Origin: a virus
IMG/VR virus record: IMGVR_UViG_3300025889_000082
Coordinates: 1-41,347 of that record
DNA: 41,347 nucleotides
Strand: one strand, 5' to 3'
Each line of letters starts with the position of its first letter. Position 1 is the first letter of the stretch. Under the pieces are notes generated by a model. That model worked only from the letters and a program-made list of their open reading frames with translations. It was not told where the DNA came from and ran no database searches. The position numbers and the translations under genes are program-made. Below are positions 19,345 to 28,433 of the stretch, piece after piece.

Positions 19345-19780
19345 TGGACCATTAAGCTTTTCACAAATAGGAGCAGCACTGTGTACACCACAGTCTGCTC
19401 CTTACTCATTAAGATCAATGAGTTCTGCAGCTGGTTTTTCTACACCAGATTCTGTAAGTGAGTTCTATGGATATAGTTGTGATAGTTGTTCTATTTCAGG
19501 TACTAATGTAGCAAGTCCATCTGCTACTTATGTATCAGGTACTGTTTATATAACTGGAACTAAAACAGTTAGATTTTCTACATTTGGAGGTGCTTCTCCT
19601 GGTGCATTTACTAACTCATATTTAGTATTAACTGGTAGTGGAAACTATTCTCAAAATCCAACAAGAAACCAAACACAAACAACAGACATTACACTTACTA
19701 CTGGAACATATCCATTTACACTAGAACTACTTTCATATAGTGGAACTTCAGGTAATAACGCTTCAATAAATTGTTTATAA
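19328..19780 (+). CDS. Small phage tail/fibre-associated protein
   Basis: This 150-residue protein starts MALPSSGPLSFSQIG and contains a SVSEFYGY motif near residue 45. The pattern 'ALPSSGPLSFS-I ... LSEFYG' is common at the N-terminus of small phage tail or baseplate-appended proteins. The rest is Ser/Thr/Gly-rich and beta-like, ending GTSGNNASINCL. It overlaps the end of the long fibre gene by 17 nt, which suggests translational coupling and a role on the same structure. There is no signal peptide. The exact function is unknown. Confidence 0.65.
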   Translation: MALPSSGPLSFSQIGAALCTPQSAPYSLRSMSSAAGFSTPDSVSEFYGYSCDSCSISGTNVASPSATYVSGTVYITGTKTVRFSTFGGASPGAFTNSYLVLTGSGNYSQNPTRNQTQTTDITLTTGTYPFTLELLSYSGTSGNNASINCL

Positions 19781-19796
19781 AACTTAAAATAAAAAT

Positions 19797-20156
19797 ATGG
19801 AAATTGTTTATCAATGGGTGATATCCCAAATGCAAGAAGTGCCTCAAGAAGGTTCTTTAACAGATATAGTAATGTTTATTCACTGGAGAAGAAATGCATT
19901 TACAACAGTAGATGGCAAAGAGTATGTAGCAGATACATATGGAGCATATGCATGTCCTGCTCCAAGTGGAACAGACTTCACTCCTTATAGTGAACTTACT
20001 GAGGATCAAGTAATTAGCTGGTTAGATGCTGGCTTAGATGTAGAAGCTATTAATAGGAACTTAGCAGCTCAGTTAGATCAACAAATCAATCCTCCTCTTA
20101 TAGTCCTACCTCTACCTTGGGAAACTACCACCACTACAACTACAACTACAATATAA
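19797..20156 (+). CDS. Small phage protein with poly-Thr tail (DUF7936-like)
   Basis: The 119-residue product contains YQWVISQM near the start, then IVMFIHWRRNA and SELTEDQVISWLDAGLDVE, ending in PPLIVLPLPW. This layout matches a small family of unknown function that recurs in tailed phages (I believe DUF7936; name from memory). Unusually it continues into nine consecutive threonines (codons 20124-20150) before the stop. Similar poly-Thr tails end two other small proteins in the window, at 37668 and 38869. It is the last gene of the fibre transcription unit. Confidence 0.65.
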   Translation: MEIVYQWVISQMQEVPQEGSLTDIVMFIHWRRNAFTTVDGKEYVADTYGAYACPAPSGTDFTPYSELTEDQVISWLDAGLDVEAINRNLAAQLDQQINPPLIVLPLPWETTTTTTTTTI

Positions 20157-20157
20157 T

Positions 20158-20188
20158 TTGGTATATTAAAACATTGTTCTTAACTTTG
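20158..20188 (+). promoter_or_regulatory. Bacteroidota-type promoter
   Basis: TTG at 20158-20160, a 20-nt spacer and TAACTTTG at 20181-20188. The start codon of the next gene (20207) lies 18 nt beyond, giving a leader of roughly 12-14 nt. Confidence 0.7.
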
Positions 20189-20206
20189 TTTATAAAACTA
20201 TAATAT

Positions 20207-20554
20207 ATGAAAGCTTTAGAGTTAAAGTTTGGTAAGGAGAAAATTCAAGGAAGAGAGACATTCTTTTCTACAGCTGACTTATTAAAAGCAGCTATTAATA
20301 ATGTACCTAGAGAAGGAGGTATGGATGTTAAAGAGATGTCTACAAGACTTCGCTTATTAAAGATTGTAGATGCTCACAAAGAGTTTAATATTGAAGAGAA
20401 AGACTTTACAGATTCTTACTTAGCTATCAGAAAGACTGTAGAGTTTGAAGATGCTGACTTTGTAAAGTTGAAAGATTTATTCAATGCTGTGAAGTGGGGT
20501 GTTGTTTCTGAATTCATTATTGAGTTAGGTGAAACATTAGAAAAAACTAAATAA
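20207..20554 (+). CDS. Hypothetical phage protein, 115 residues
   Basis: A soluble, charged, mostly helical protein (MKALELKFGKEKI...) with no membrane segment, signal peptide or catalytic motif that I recognise. Residues about 35-65 (GGMDVKEMSTRLRLLKIVD) and 75-110 look like helical bundles. It has its own promoter and a convergent neighbour whose stop codon overlaps it by 8 nt, so it is a monocistronic unit between the fibre genes and the glycosylation operon. The shape resembles small hypothetical proteins seen in other Bacteroidota phages, but I cannot assign a role. Confidence 0.75.
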   Translation: MKALELKFGKEKIQGRETFFSTADLLKAAINNVPREGGMDVKEMSTRLRLLKIVDAHKEFNIEEKDFTDSYLAIRKTVEFEDADFVKLKDLFNAVKWGVVSEFIIELGETLEKTK

Positions 20555-20562
20555 GTTTTTTC
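20540..20562. terminator. Bidirectional terminator between convergent genes
   Basis: GAAAAAACT at 20540-20548 and AGTTTTTTC at 20554-20562 form a 9-bp stem with a 5-nt loop, with A and T runs that give U-tracts in both directions. It overlaps the stop codons of both convergent genes. The stem is AT-rich, so its strength is uncertain. Confidence 0.55.
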
Positions 20563-21614
20563 ACTTCTTCCAATACATCATTCATAGAAATAGCCTTATG
20601 ACATTCAAAATGTCTAGGGCTATTTTCATTTTCAGGACACCAGTTCCAGTCTCCCTTATTAAACTTAAACAATGGATTGTTCCAACATCCATGGCACACA
20701 TTCTTATTAGTGATTCTTATACAACTAAACTCATGGTCTTCTTCTGTGAAGTTAGATATCATCACTGTCTCTTTACCAACAGCCCAGTTTAACCAGCTGA
20801 TGCCACTAGATAGTCCTATATATGCCTTTGCATAATATAGATAGTTCATTACATTGTTTAAGGAAGTGTCTGTAAGTTTGATTGCACCTAAGTCATCAGC
20901 TTCTTGAGACATCTCAATCACTTTATATCCCATTGATTGTAGCTCACTGATAAGCTCTTTCCAATAATACCAATGTTTACATTGTGCTGTAGATCTTGTA
21001 GATATGCAAATATATCTATCTTCTATAGGACGTGTTGGTGTAAAAGCTATCCTAGGTTGTATTTCTCTATGCTTTAGATTTAATATATTAGAAGCTGCTT
21101 GTTGTAATGGTATAGTGGCAGGATGTATAGGTTCTTTATTACTATCCCAGAACCATCCTATTTCAAACATTGCTATGAGGTTATCTACTCTCACCCCTCT
21201 ACCTACAAACTTAAGCTCAGGATATACAGACTCAAACAGTTCATTCTTGAATGTAGATACTATGACATCACATTGGTATACATTCTTAAACTCTAAACAG
21301 TATGGTATCCAAGCAATGCTGTCTCCCAATGAACTAGATTCAAAAGATATAAACACACGCTTACCTTTTATTTCATCTAACAGATTGATTTGCTTAATGG
21401 TGCGTCCTTGATACTTAATGAATATAGCTATGTCTGATAGATATTTTCTGCTAAGCTTAGCCCAACTTCCTGGTCTCATCTTCACTTCATATATAATCTC
21501 ACTCTTTGATGTAGTTGTATCTACAAACACTACATCATACTCTCTGTTCTTGCCCTCATCTCCTAGTAACTCAAAGTGCAAACCATGGACATGTGTTAAA
21601 TTATAAGTTACCAT
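20547..21614 (-). CDS. TibC/BAHT-like protein O-heptosyltransferase
   Basis: The 355-residue protein matches bacterial autotransporter O-heptosyltransferases (TibC, Aah family). Visible motifs are FESSSLGDSIAWIPY (residues 91-105), STRSTAQCKHWYYWKE in the nucleotide-sugar-binding half, a GLSSGISWLNWA segment, and the C-terminal cysteine set C307, C310, C326, C338 within CHGC ... GDWNWCP ... FEC. In TibC four such cysteines bind an iron ion and the enzyme puts heptose on serines of a beta-helical surface protein. Here it ends the - strand operon, overlapping the GT4 gene by 14 nt. A natural substrate would be a Ser-rich phage protein such as the nearby fibre; a host surface protein is the alternative. 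The donor sugar is not deducible. Confidence 0.8.
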   Translation of the reverse strand: MVTYNLTHVHGLHFELLGDEGKNREYDVVFVDTTTSKSEIIYEVKMRPGSWAKLSRKYLSDIAIFIKYQGRTIKQINLLDEIKGKRVFISFESSSLGDSIAWIPYCLEFKNVYQCDVIVSTFKNELFESVYPELKFVGRGVRVDNLIAMFEIGWFWDSNKEPIHPATIPLQQAASNILNLKHREIQPRIAFTPTRPIEDRYICISTRSTAQCKHWYYWKELISELQSMGYKVIEMSQEADDLGAIKLTDTSLNNVMNYLYYAKAYIGLSSGISWLNWAVGKETVMISNFTEEDHEFSCIRITNKNVCHGCWNNPLFKFNKGDWNWCPENENSPRHFECHKAISMNDVLEEVKKLI

Positions 21615-22623
21615 ATGCTTCTATGTATAATTGTTTTGTTATTTCAGATGTGTATTCTTTACCTATTATACGAACGTTGTCGTAATATTTCTTTAATATC
21701 TTACACACTTCCAACCAGCTTCTACTTTTACGTGCATTTAGCATTTCTTTTCTTCTGTGGTCATAGGTTTTAATTGTTTCTTCTATACCTGTAATAACAG
21801 CAGCTGTACTAATTTCAGGTATCACCCACATACCATCCATATGTCTACTTCCTTTGTAAGTTCCCACAATGGGAATAGCACATGCTGTGGCTTCCATAAG
21901 TGTTAGGTTAGGATGGCCTGCTTCTAGCATAGATGGATGTAAGAATATATCATGTGTTTGATATAGCTCTCTCATCTCTTCATCTGTAGGATTTGTTAAC
22001 TTTAAAGTTAACTTTGGATAGTCTAATAAGTCTTTATGAATTTCAAAGAACTTTTGGTTATCAGGATGACCAGCTATAGTGATAGGAAGATTCAACTGCT
22101 TAGCTGCTTCTATACCATATCTAAATCCTTTTCTATCAAACCCACTGTCTCCACCTAGTCCATTGTTAGCTATCATCAATAGTGCATATTCAAATGTAGT
22201 TGTGAAAGCATAGTTTGGTGTAAAGAAATCTGTATCTGCACCATGTGGTAGGTAGAACAACTTATCCACTGTATCAAAGTAGTCTATTAAATACTCAGCA
22301 TGTGTAAAGGATATAATACTTCCTTTCATAGCTTCTACATTCTGATTGTACACCCAGCTATCTTTACCATACCATTCTGTGTGGTGGTCATGTAGTGAAT
22401 AGATATAAGGGATGCCTCTATCTTTACAGTCTAGAGCTAAGTTAGCAAGATGTACATGTACTATCTGGTCAGGCTTTTTCTCCACCTGATTGATATATTG
22501 TATATCAACAGTTTCTCCTAGTTGTTCTAGTCCTTGTTTATATGCCCATATAAGTCTTTCTACAGCACCCCAACCATTTGGTGGGATGGTAATTAATCCT
22601 GTGGCTACTTGTACTATCCCCAT
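21601..22623 (-). CDS. Glycosyltransferase family 4-like protein
   Basis: This 340-residue GT-B protein begins VQVATGLITIPPNGWGAVERLIW, the usual GT4 acceptor-side start with a Gly-rich loop. The N-terminal half holds IVHVHLANLAL and YIYSLHDHH. The C-terminal half holds ITIAGHPDN, LYQTHDIFLHPSMLEAGHPNLTLMEATACAIPIVGT, which is the GT4 E-x(7)-E-type donor-binding region. It transfers a sugar from a nucleotide donor; donor and acceptor cannot be read from sequence. It overlaps both neighbours (14 nt and 10 nt), so it is co-translated within the operon. Confidence 0.85.
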   Translation of the reverse strand: MGIVQVATGLITIPPNGWGAVERLIWAYKQGLEQLGETVDIQYINQVEKKPDQIVHVHLANLALDCKDRGIPYIYSLHDHHTEWYGKDSWVYNQNVEAMKGSIISFTHAEYLIDYFDTVDKLFYLPHGADTDFFTPNYAFTTTFEYALLMIANNGLGGDSGFDRKGFRYGIEAAKQLNLPITIAGHPDNQKFFEIHKDLLDYPKLTLKLTNPTDEEMRELYQTHDIFLHPSMLEAGHPNLTLMEATACAIPIVGTYKGSRHMDGMWVIPEISTAAVITGIEETIKTYDHRRKEMLNARKSRSWLEVCKILKKYYDNVRIIGKEYTSEITKQLYIEAYGNL

Positions 22624-23306
22624 TTTCTTTCAAATTTAATTTTGTCTTCCTCCATTTTCTTAATGCTTTCAGGAGTGAGCTTGGTTATATTTACGCTCCT
22701 TAAATGACAAACAATAGAATCTTTTACCAAGGCATGTTTAATACCATGTTTCATCAACATTCTTGCATAGTCATTGTCTTGGTAATACATATCAAACTGC
22801 TCATCAAAAGGACTAATCTTATCTAGTGCTTCCTTTTTAATAACTAAACACCAACCCATCACTGCTTCATGTACAGTGTAGTCTTCAAAGTACTTAGATG
22901 GACTATCTATAAAATGCCAATCAAAAAACCTTATATATAATGCAGGATCTTTTGGAGAGAAAGAATGTATGTCTGGTCTTTCTTTACTAATAGCCATTAT
23001 TTCAGATAGCCAGTTCTTCTCATAACCTACATCATTGTTAGATATGATAACCCATTCTGATGTTACATAGTTCATAGCAATGTTAATAAACTTGTTATAG
23101 TTAAATGGTTCATTAGGCTTAATGTAATTGGCTACTATTTGTGTTTCAAGATAGTCTTTTGTATAGTCATCTCCTGACTCCACTAAGTGTATCTTGAACT
23201 TATATCCTATTTCACTATCACGTAGGGTGTATATAGTTCTTAAAGTCATTCTAAGATTCTTTTCAGTCTTAGTATTTGTAAGTATGATTACGTCTATTGT
23301 TTGCAT
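22614..23306 (-). CDS. Glycosyltransferase family 2-like protein
   Basis: A 230-residue GT-A protein: IDVIILTNTKTEKNLRMTLRTI at the start, the DxD-equivalent SNND at residues 89-92, and GWCLVIKKEALDKISPFDEQF with a following YQDNDYARMLMKHG, as in rhamnosyl- and related transferases of GT2. It lacks membrane segments, so it acts in the cytoplasm. It sits between the methyltransferase and the GT4 gene, 2 nt and -10 nt away. Confidence 0.85.
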   Translation of the reverse strand: MQTIDVIILTNTKTEKNLRMTLRTIYTLRDSEIGYKFKIHLVESGDDYTKDYLETQIVANYIKPNEPFNYNKFINIAMNYVTSEWVIISNNDVGYEKNWLSEIMAISKERPDIHSFSPKDPALYIRFFDWHFIDSPSKYFEDYTVHEAVMGWCLVIKKEALDKISPFDEQFDMYYQDNDYARMLMKHGIKHALVKDSIVCHLRSVNITKLTPESIKKMEEDKIKFERKWG

Positions 23307-23308
23307 GT

Positions 23309-23860
23309 TTATTTTTTTAATAGTCCCCAGAAGTATAAATCACAGCTATTCTCATCTACATAGAAATGATGTGCAGCAAAATACTTATCTAAATCTATAG
23401 CTGCTCTTACATCTAATTCTGTAACATTCATATAATACCCAGCCCAATCTTCTTCTTGTATTGTGAATGGACTATCTTGTGGATCAAATATACTAGTTCC
23501 ATGTGTAGGTCTTCCTGTCGTAGCACATGTAAATAAAAACAATCCTCCTGGACGTAATAGATTATCTATAACATTCTGGATAGTTTCCTTCCAATACATA
23601 TCATGTTCAAACACTTCTGTGCTTATAACAGTGTCATACTTTTTACCATCTATAGGTCTGTATTCATGTCCTTTACTTACAACATTTACATTTCTACCCT
23701 TACCAATATCTATACCAATATAGGAATAGTCTTCAAATAGATAGTGATTGTTACCATTTAAGTCTAGTGAACCAATGTCACAGACATTTACATTATTGAA
23801 ATACTCAGGAAAGATTTGTTTTACAAAGTTGCAAAATGCTTGCTCTGCTGGATGTGCCAT
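23309..23860 (-). CDS. Class I SAM-dependent methyltransferase
   Basis: The 183-residue protein has motif I as VCDIGSLDLNGN (residues 26-37), YIGIDIGKGRNVNVV as the acidic strand-2 motif, YDTVISTEVFEHDMYW near residues 75-90 and LLRPGGLFLFTC near 101-112: a complete Methyltransf_11-type Rossmann fold. It probably methylates a sugar being built by the surrounding transferases, perhaps as a cap. It is one base from the neighbouring GT gene and 2 nt from the GT2 gene. Confidence 0.85.
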   Translation of the reverse strand: MAHPAEQAFCNFVKQIFPEYFNNVNVCDIGSLDLNGNNHYLFEDYSYIGIDIGKGRNVNVVSKGHEYRPIDGKKYDTVISTEVFEHDMYWKETIQNVIDNLLRPGGLFLFTCATTGRPTHGTSIFDPQDSPFTIQEEDWAGYYMNVTELDVRAAIDLDKYFAAHHFYVDENSCDLYFWGLLKK

Positions 23861-23861
23861 A

Positions 23862-24848
23862 TTAGTTTAATTTAATTGTTCCCTTTTCTTTAAACAGGGA
23901 TAAGTTTTGGTTGGTTAATGTAAATTTCTTAGACAAAAATAAGTATTTTTTATCAATGTCATACACTTCTACACGTATTTCTTCTCCATCTAATTTGTAT
24001 GTATTGAACCAGTAGTGTCCTTTACCTAATATCTGTGTTTGTGTTAGTTCATTATTCTTGTAAATGTCAACATGTTTCCACTCTTCTAGTATAAGTGTAT
24101 TCATTATAAATAGAACAGGCTCTTCTGGAACCACCTCATTATACAATAGCTCACAGTTAAAGAGTCCATATCTAAGCACATTCACATCACTGTCTGTGAA
24201 GATGTTAGAGCTATGGTCATGTACTAGTAAGAACTGGTCTTCATGTTTACTAAACTGTTCGTAGAAAGATAGTTCTAATGTATAGCCCATAGGAATTCTT
24301 AACCACTCGTGTACATCTAATGGAGGTTGGAATGTATATAGGAAGTAGTCTAGATTACCACCAAACAATAAGGTTTCATATACATAAGAACCTTCACAGT
24401 CCCTATACTCCTCAGGTCTAAAGAATAACATCTTCTTACCCAAGCCACCCATTTCATCCATCAGTCCAACTAGTTTTGCTGCATCAGGTTGAGATAGAAG
24501 AACATCACACTCTGTAAATACAAACTCATCATAGCCCATTGCTTTTGCTAGGTTCATTCCAGCTCTCATGTTTCTGCATATAGGTAGTGTGTGTCCTGCA
24601 TTAAATATATTTATAATATATTCATCTGTTTGAAACCACCAGTTGGGAGTGTATGTAGGGGGGAGGAAGGTGTTGTTGCTATCATAGATGGTATATTGCA
24701 CCTTTTCAGCAGTGGCTTTATCAATTGGCAAATGAGCTACAATCATAATATCCCACCCTGTATGTTTGAATCCATCTATACATCTGTTAAGAATATCTAT
24801 CTCTCTTTGACCAGATGGATAACAATCTATAATAGCTATTCTTTTCAT
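23862..24848 (-). CDS. GT-A-like putative glycosyltransferase
   Basis: This 328-residue protein starts MKRIAIIDCYPSGQREIDILNRCIDGFKHTGWDIMIVAHLPID and contains MGYDEFVFTECDVLLSQP, where ECDV takes the place of a DxD metal site. The same layout (IIIGTYPN ... IMLVSHYPVDDET ... YKRVFYNTYDVVVDSKD) occurs in the middle module of the upstream 883-residue protein, so the two are paralogous. The C-terminal 80 residues are beta-rich. It overlaps the upstream gene by 4 nt (ATGA). A glycosyltransferase is the best guess; family unassigned. Confidence 0.65.
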   Translation of the reverse strand: MKRIAIIDCYPSGQREIDILNRCIDGFKHTGWDIMIVAHLPIDKATAEKVQYTIYDSNNTFLPPTYTPNWWFQTDEYIINIFNAGHTLPICRNMRAGMNLAKAMGYDEFVFTECDVLLSQPDAAKLVGLMDEMGGLGKKMLFFRPEEYRDCEGSYVYETLLFGGNLDYFLYTFQPPLDVHEWLRIPMGYTLELSFYEQFSKHEDQFLLVHDHSSNIFTDSDVNVLRYGLFNCELLYNEVVPEEPVLFIMNTLILEEWKHVDIYKNNELTQTQILGKGHYWFNTYKLDGEEIRVEVYDIDKKYLFLSKKFTLTNQNLSLFKEKGTIKLN

Positions 24849-27496
24849 TTCTTTCTAAATGATTTTTCCATGTTGTCTATTAAGGAGAATCCATCTGCTT
24901 GGGTAGTAAGTCTTTCGTACACAATACCCATCTTTTGGTTGTTAAATATAATGTTGAAATACATATCTGCAGCATCCCAAGGTTCTTTACGTAATGTTTC
25001 TTTCAACCATGGAGCTATATGTATAGGGAACATAATTGATTGTAAACCAATGATATGATCTGTTTCATACATTACATCATTAATCTTTCTCACCTCAGGG
25101 CTTTGTGGCCAGCCATGTTCTAATGTATCTTTATCTCCAAAGGACATGAATTCAATATTGTTAATAATCATTTCATGTGCACAGCTTTCCACAGTGGATA
25201 TGAAGTGTTCAATTGGTGCTTCAATAATACAATCACCTTCACACACCATCAAGAAATCACAGTCATGGAATTCACTTAGGATGGCATCTCTGAATGCTTG
25301 GTAGCATCCATAATGTGCTGGGGTAAGTGCAGTGCCATACTGTTGAACTTGCTGTTCATTGAAGAGTTCCATTGAAACACAAAAGGGCCTGATGCAGTTG
25401 TGCTCAGGTGGTAATGATCTGTAGGGATAGTTAAGATGTAATTTGTATTCCCATCCATGGTCTCTAACTCTTTCAAGGGATGCTCTGCTAGCTTGTTCTC
25501 TTTCATCGTTTAATGTAGTTTGTATATGAACTAATTTAATTCTAGGTCTTTCTTTCTTCTTAAATTCAAACCTACCTGTGCTTTGATACTTATCTAAATT
25601 GTCCTTATGTAGGGTGTGTTTTTCTATCTTGTAGCAATGGTCTCCATCATAGAAGTCTAGTTGTATATCAATAGGCTCTCCCTTAAATACAAAAGGATAC
25701 ATCCATTCTCTAGTCTTAGCCACCTGTATTCTCTTATCTATATCACCAATAGTAACATATATAGTTCTATGGTCTACATTATATGTAAAGAAATAGAACA
25801 TATAATTGTTTGGTTTTCCAACAATTGGTATAATAGAATAATATTCACTGTTAGAAGATGTGCCTAAGCCACTATGAACCAATAAGGTTTCTTGTTCATT
25901 GGTGATTATTTCTGTATTATCATCAGTGATTCTCTTTGATAGATAGTCTTCTAGGAAGTTATGAGCTCCTATCCACTCACAGATTCTGTTGTATTCTTGT
26001 GGATCTGTAGCGTCATCAAATGTCTTCAAGAAATAATCTACATCATACATCATTCCATTGGTCTGAATTCCCTTACCCATAGGTGTAGGGAGGGTAGCTA
26101 CATATGCGTTCTTACCAGAGGATAATGCTTTTTCAATAACATCTAAATCTTTACTATCTACCACCACATCATATGTATTGTAGAACACTCTCTTATATCC
26201 ATTCTGTTTAGCAGCTTTCATTCCATTGAATATATTAACTAACACTGTAAGGGACTGGTTGGTATCCTTCAATCCATTGATATTAATCTCAGCATAGTAG
26301 TTAGGAGTATCATTATAAAACCTAGTGTAATAGCTATGATGAGTGAGTGGGTTGTTCTTGTCATATACATAATAGTCTACCATGCGTTGTGTCTCATCGT
26401 CTACAGGATAGTGACTTACTAACATAATCTTTCTACCTAAGGGCTTCATAGATTGTATTGTACGTTTTGTAAGACTAACTCTTTCCTTCAGATTGGGATA
26501 GGTACCTATGATGATAAGTTCCTCATCTAATCTGTTGAGATTTAGACGTATCATAATATTAACTAAATCAAAAGAAACATCTCCTGTTAGATACATAACA
26601 TCTTCCTGTCCATTATACTTATTACAATACACATCTAGATTATACATCATCTTAATTAAGTCAGGATACTCCATGGCTTCTTTGATGGCTATAGGGTTTA
26701 GTTCCTTATTGCCTCTGTCTCCTTTGGATGGGAAGAAGAACACATCACATGCCTGTAAGAATTCAGATACATCATTACGTTCTCCCCAGACAACACAATT
26801 ATCTGGTTTGTTATTCATCAATGGTTCCCAATAGTCTTTAAAGTTGTCTGCTTGGTTACCTAGGAAATGAAACTTCACCTTATACTTCTCCAAGTGCTTA
26901 GCTATTTCAAAAGCATAGGCTTGGTTCTTTCTTGGAGTGAACAATCCCACTATAGCAAAGTGTTTATATGCAGGATCTAAGCCTAGTTTATTCTGCATCT
27001 CTATTTTGTTACGCTCTTTCTTATCTATAGGGTATTCAATAATCTCTGTTGGAACAGGTAAGTTTACATATTTAAAAGCATTGTATGCACTAACAAATAT
27101 AAATTTATCAGGTAGATAGTATTTATGTTTAGGATTGAAAGAACTATCATGTGTAGTTTCTACTATCTTCCAAGGTTTTTTTAAATCATACAAGTAGTCT
27201 GCAGATTGTCTATCTAAGAACATCTCTGGAAACTCTTCCATAGCTATTACATCTGGTTGCCAGTTCTCTACCACTCTTGTAAGCTCTTCATACTTGTTCT
27301 CTCCTAGGGATATAAAGTTGTTAACTCCTACTAGTTCTATAATTCTATTTCTTTGCACTACAAAGTTCCATGCTATGAATGCATGTTCTATCACTAATAT
27401 ATCAAACACATCCTTAAGAAGTGCTATCTTATTCACTGTTACCTGAGGGGCTCCTCCTGTTGATAGATGAGGAGTGATTACTAATAGTTTTTTCAT
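24845..27496 (-). CDS. Three-module glycosyltransferase (GT4-like + GT-A-like + GT25-like)
   Basis: I place the start at ATG 27496 (MKKLLVITPHLSTGGAPQV), because it makes an ATGA overlap with the upstream gene's stop; this gives 883 residues. Residues 1-330 are a GT-B/GT4-like module (THDSSFNPKHKYYLPDKFIFVS, FAIVGLFTPRKNQAYAFEIA, FLQACDVFFFPS). Residues about 330-620 resemble the next gene's product, with NTYDVVVDS as candidate metal site. Residues about 640-883 carry LTPAHYGCYQAFRDAI and DFLMVCEGDCII, similar to the 'GAVGCFLSH ... ALILEDD' layout of GT25 enzymes. A single polypeptide could add successive sugars. It is the second gene of the operon. Module families are assigned by eye. Confidence 0.75.
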   Translation of the reverse strand: MKKLLVITPHLSTGGAPQVTVNKIALLKDVFDILVIEHAFIAWNFVVQRNRIIELVGVNNFISLGENKYEELTRVVENWQPDVIAMEEFPEMFLDRQSADYLYDLKKPWKIVETTHDSSFNPKHKYYLPDKFIFVSAYNAFKYVNLPVPTEIIEYPIDKKERNKIEMQNKLGLDPAYKHFAIVGLFTPRKNQAYAFEIAKHLEKYKVKFHFLGNQADNFKDYWEPLMNNKPDNCVVWGERNDVSEFLQACDVFFFPSKGDRGNKELNPIAIKEAMEYPDLIKMMYNLDVYCNKYNGQEDVMYLTGDVSFDLVNIMIRLNLNRLDEELIIIGTYPNLKERVSLTKRTIQSMKPLGRKIMLVSHYPVDDETQRMVDYYVYDKNNPLTHHSYYTRFYNDTPNYYAEININGLKDTNQSLTVLVNIFNGMKAAKQNGYKRVFYNTYDVVVDSKDLDVIEKALSSGKNAYVATLPTPMGKGIQTNGMMYDVDYFLKTFDDATDPQEYNRICEWIGAHNFLEDYLSKRITDDNTEIITNEQETLLVHSGLGTSSNSEYYSIIPIVGKPNNYMFYFFTYNVDHRTIYVTIGDIDKRIQVAKTREWMYPFVFKGEPIDIQLDFYDGDHCYKIEKHTLHKDNLDKYQSTGRFEFKKKERPRIKLVHIQTTLNDEREQASRASLERVRDHGWEYKLHLNYPYRSLPPEHNCIRPFCVSMELFNEQQVQQYGTALTPAHYGCYQAFRDAILSEFHDCDFLMVCEGDCIIEAPIEHFISTVESCAHEMIINNIEFMSFGDKDTLEHGWPQSPEVRKINDVMYETDHIIGLQSIMFPIHIAPWLKETLRKEPWDAADMYFNIIFNNQKMGIVYERLTTQADGFSLIDNMEKSFRKK

Positions 27497-28431
27497 ATAA
27501 GTCTGGATATTATATTTATAACGTGTTCTACAGATGGATGGCATTCAAATGTTTCTTTCTTCTCTAAGCATCCAATTAGAGGTTGTACAGAGTCTATAGT
27601 GTCCCAATACTCAAGAGCATATTTCATGTTAGAGCTGCAATGTAATCCACAGCTTCCTCCAATATATTCATGTCTCCACCCCTGCTCTCCATATCTATAA
27701 GGAGTTCTAAACTCAGGATTGATAGCTGATCCTAATTCAAATATTAATGTTTCAGTGGTGGCTGCTAGATGTAGAATACCAGAGTCCATAGTGACTACAG
27801 CTGTAGAATTGTTAAGGATGTACCAAGTTTCAGATATGGATGTCTGATTCATTAGGTTGATGATGTTGGTGTTTCCTAATTCATGTACAGGTTTGTTTAC
27901 ATTAAAGAAACCTGTCTCAGAACTATCTTTACCTATGGCAACCACTTTGTATCCCAGCTCAATTAACTTTTCAGATAGTTTAAGCCAATTATCTTGAGAC
28001 CAAGTTCTATTAGGCCAGCTGTTAACAGGATGTATCACTACATATTTACCTGATATATTGTTAACCATTTGTTCTGTTGGTCTATAGAAACAATCCATCT
28101 CATCTCTTCTAAGCATAAATCCTAAATGAATTGCATGGAACTGCCTGATATCCATCATGTTATGCTTCATTTCTACACCTCTCTCATCCTTCTTACCTAC
28201 CAAATAGAATGAATTATGAACAATGTAATTACTTTGTATATACTCCATGTCTATAGAGCTGTTCTTATAGCTCTTCTCTACATAAGGATTCATCTTAAAT
28301 AACTCAGGCATCTGAGACAGTATAGTTATCTTTCTACCATAGCTTTCAGATAGTTTTTTGATGGTGGGAGTAGCACAAATAAGGTCCCCAAGACCATTAC
28401 ATTCTGATAAGTTTAAACAAACTGGTTTCAT
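27493..28431 (-). CDS. Glycosyltransferase family 9 (heptosyltransferase-like)
   Basis: The 312-residue protein shows the GT9 pattern: GLGDLICATPTIKKL (residues 13-27), VVIHPVNSWPNRTWSQDNW (131-149), and TMDSGILHLAATT (214-226), which is the conserved nucleotide-sugar-binding region. GT9 enzymes transfer ADP-heptose or related sugars. It is the promoter-proximal gene of the - strand operon, about 11 nt from the predicted transcript start, and pairs well with the distal TibC-like transferase that also belongs to the heptosyltransferase world. Actual donor is unproven. Confidence 0.85.
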   Translation of the reverse strand: MKPVCLNLSECNGLGDLICATPTIKKLSESYGRKITILSQMPELFKMNPYVEKSYKNSSIDMEYIQSNYIVHNSFYLVGKKDERGVEMKHNMMDIRQFHAIHLGFMLRRDEMDCFYRPTEQMVNNISGKYVVIHPVNSWPNRTWSQDNWLKLSEKLIELGYKVVAIGKDSSETGFFNVNKPVHELGNTNIINLMNQTSISETWYILNNSTAVVTMDSGILHLAATTETLIFELGSAINPEFRTPYRYGEQGWRHEYIGGSCGLHCSSNMKYALEYWDTIDSVQPLIGCLEKKETFECHPSVEHVINIISRLI

Positions 28432-28433
28432 TG

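Noticed and set aside
27497-27544. Upstream start of the three-module glycosyltransferase
   Set aside because: The extra 16 residues overlap the GT9 gene and precede the natural GT4-like start MKKLLVITP. ATG 27496 gives the ATGA overlap seen elsewhere in this operon.
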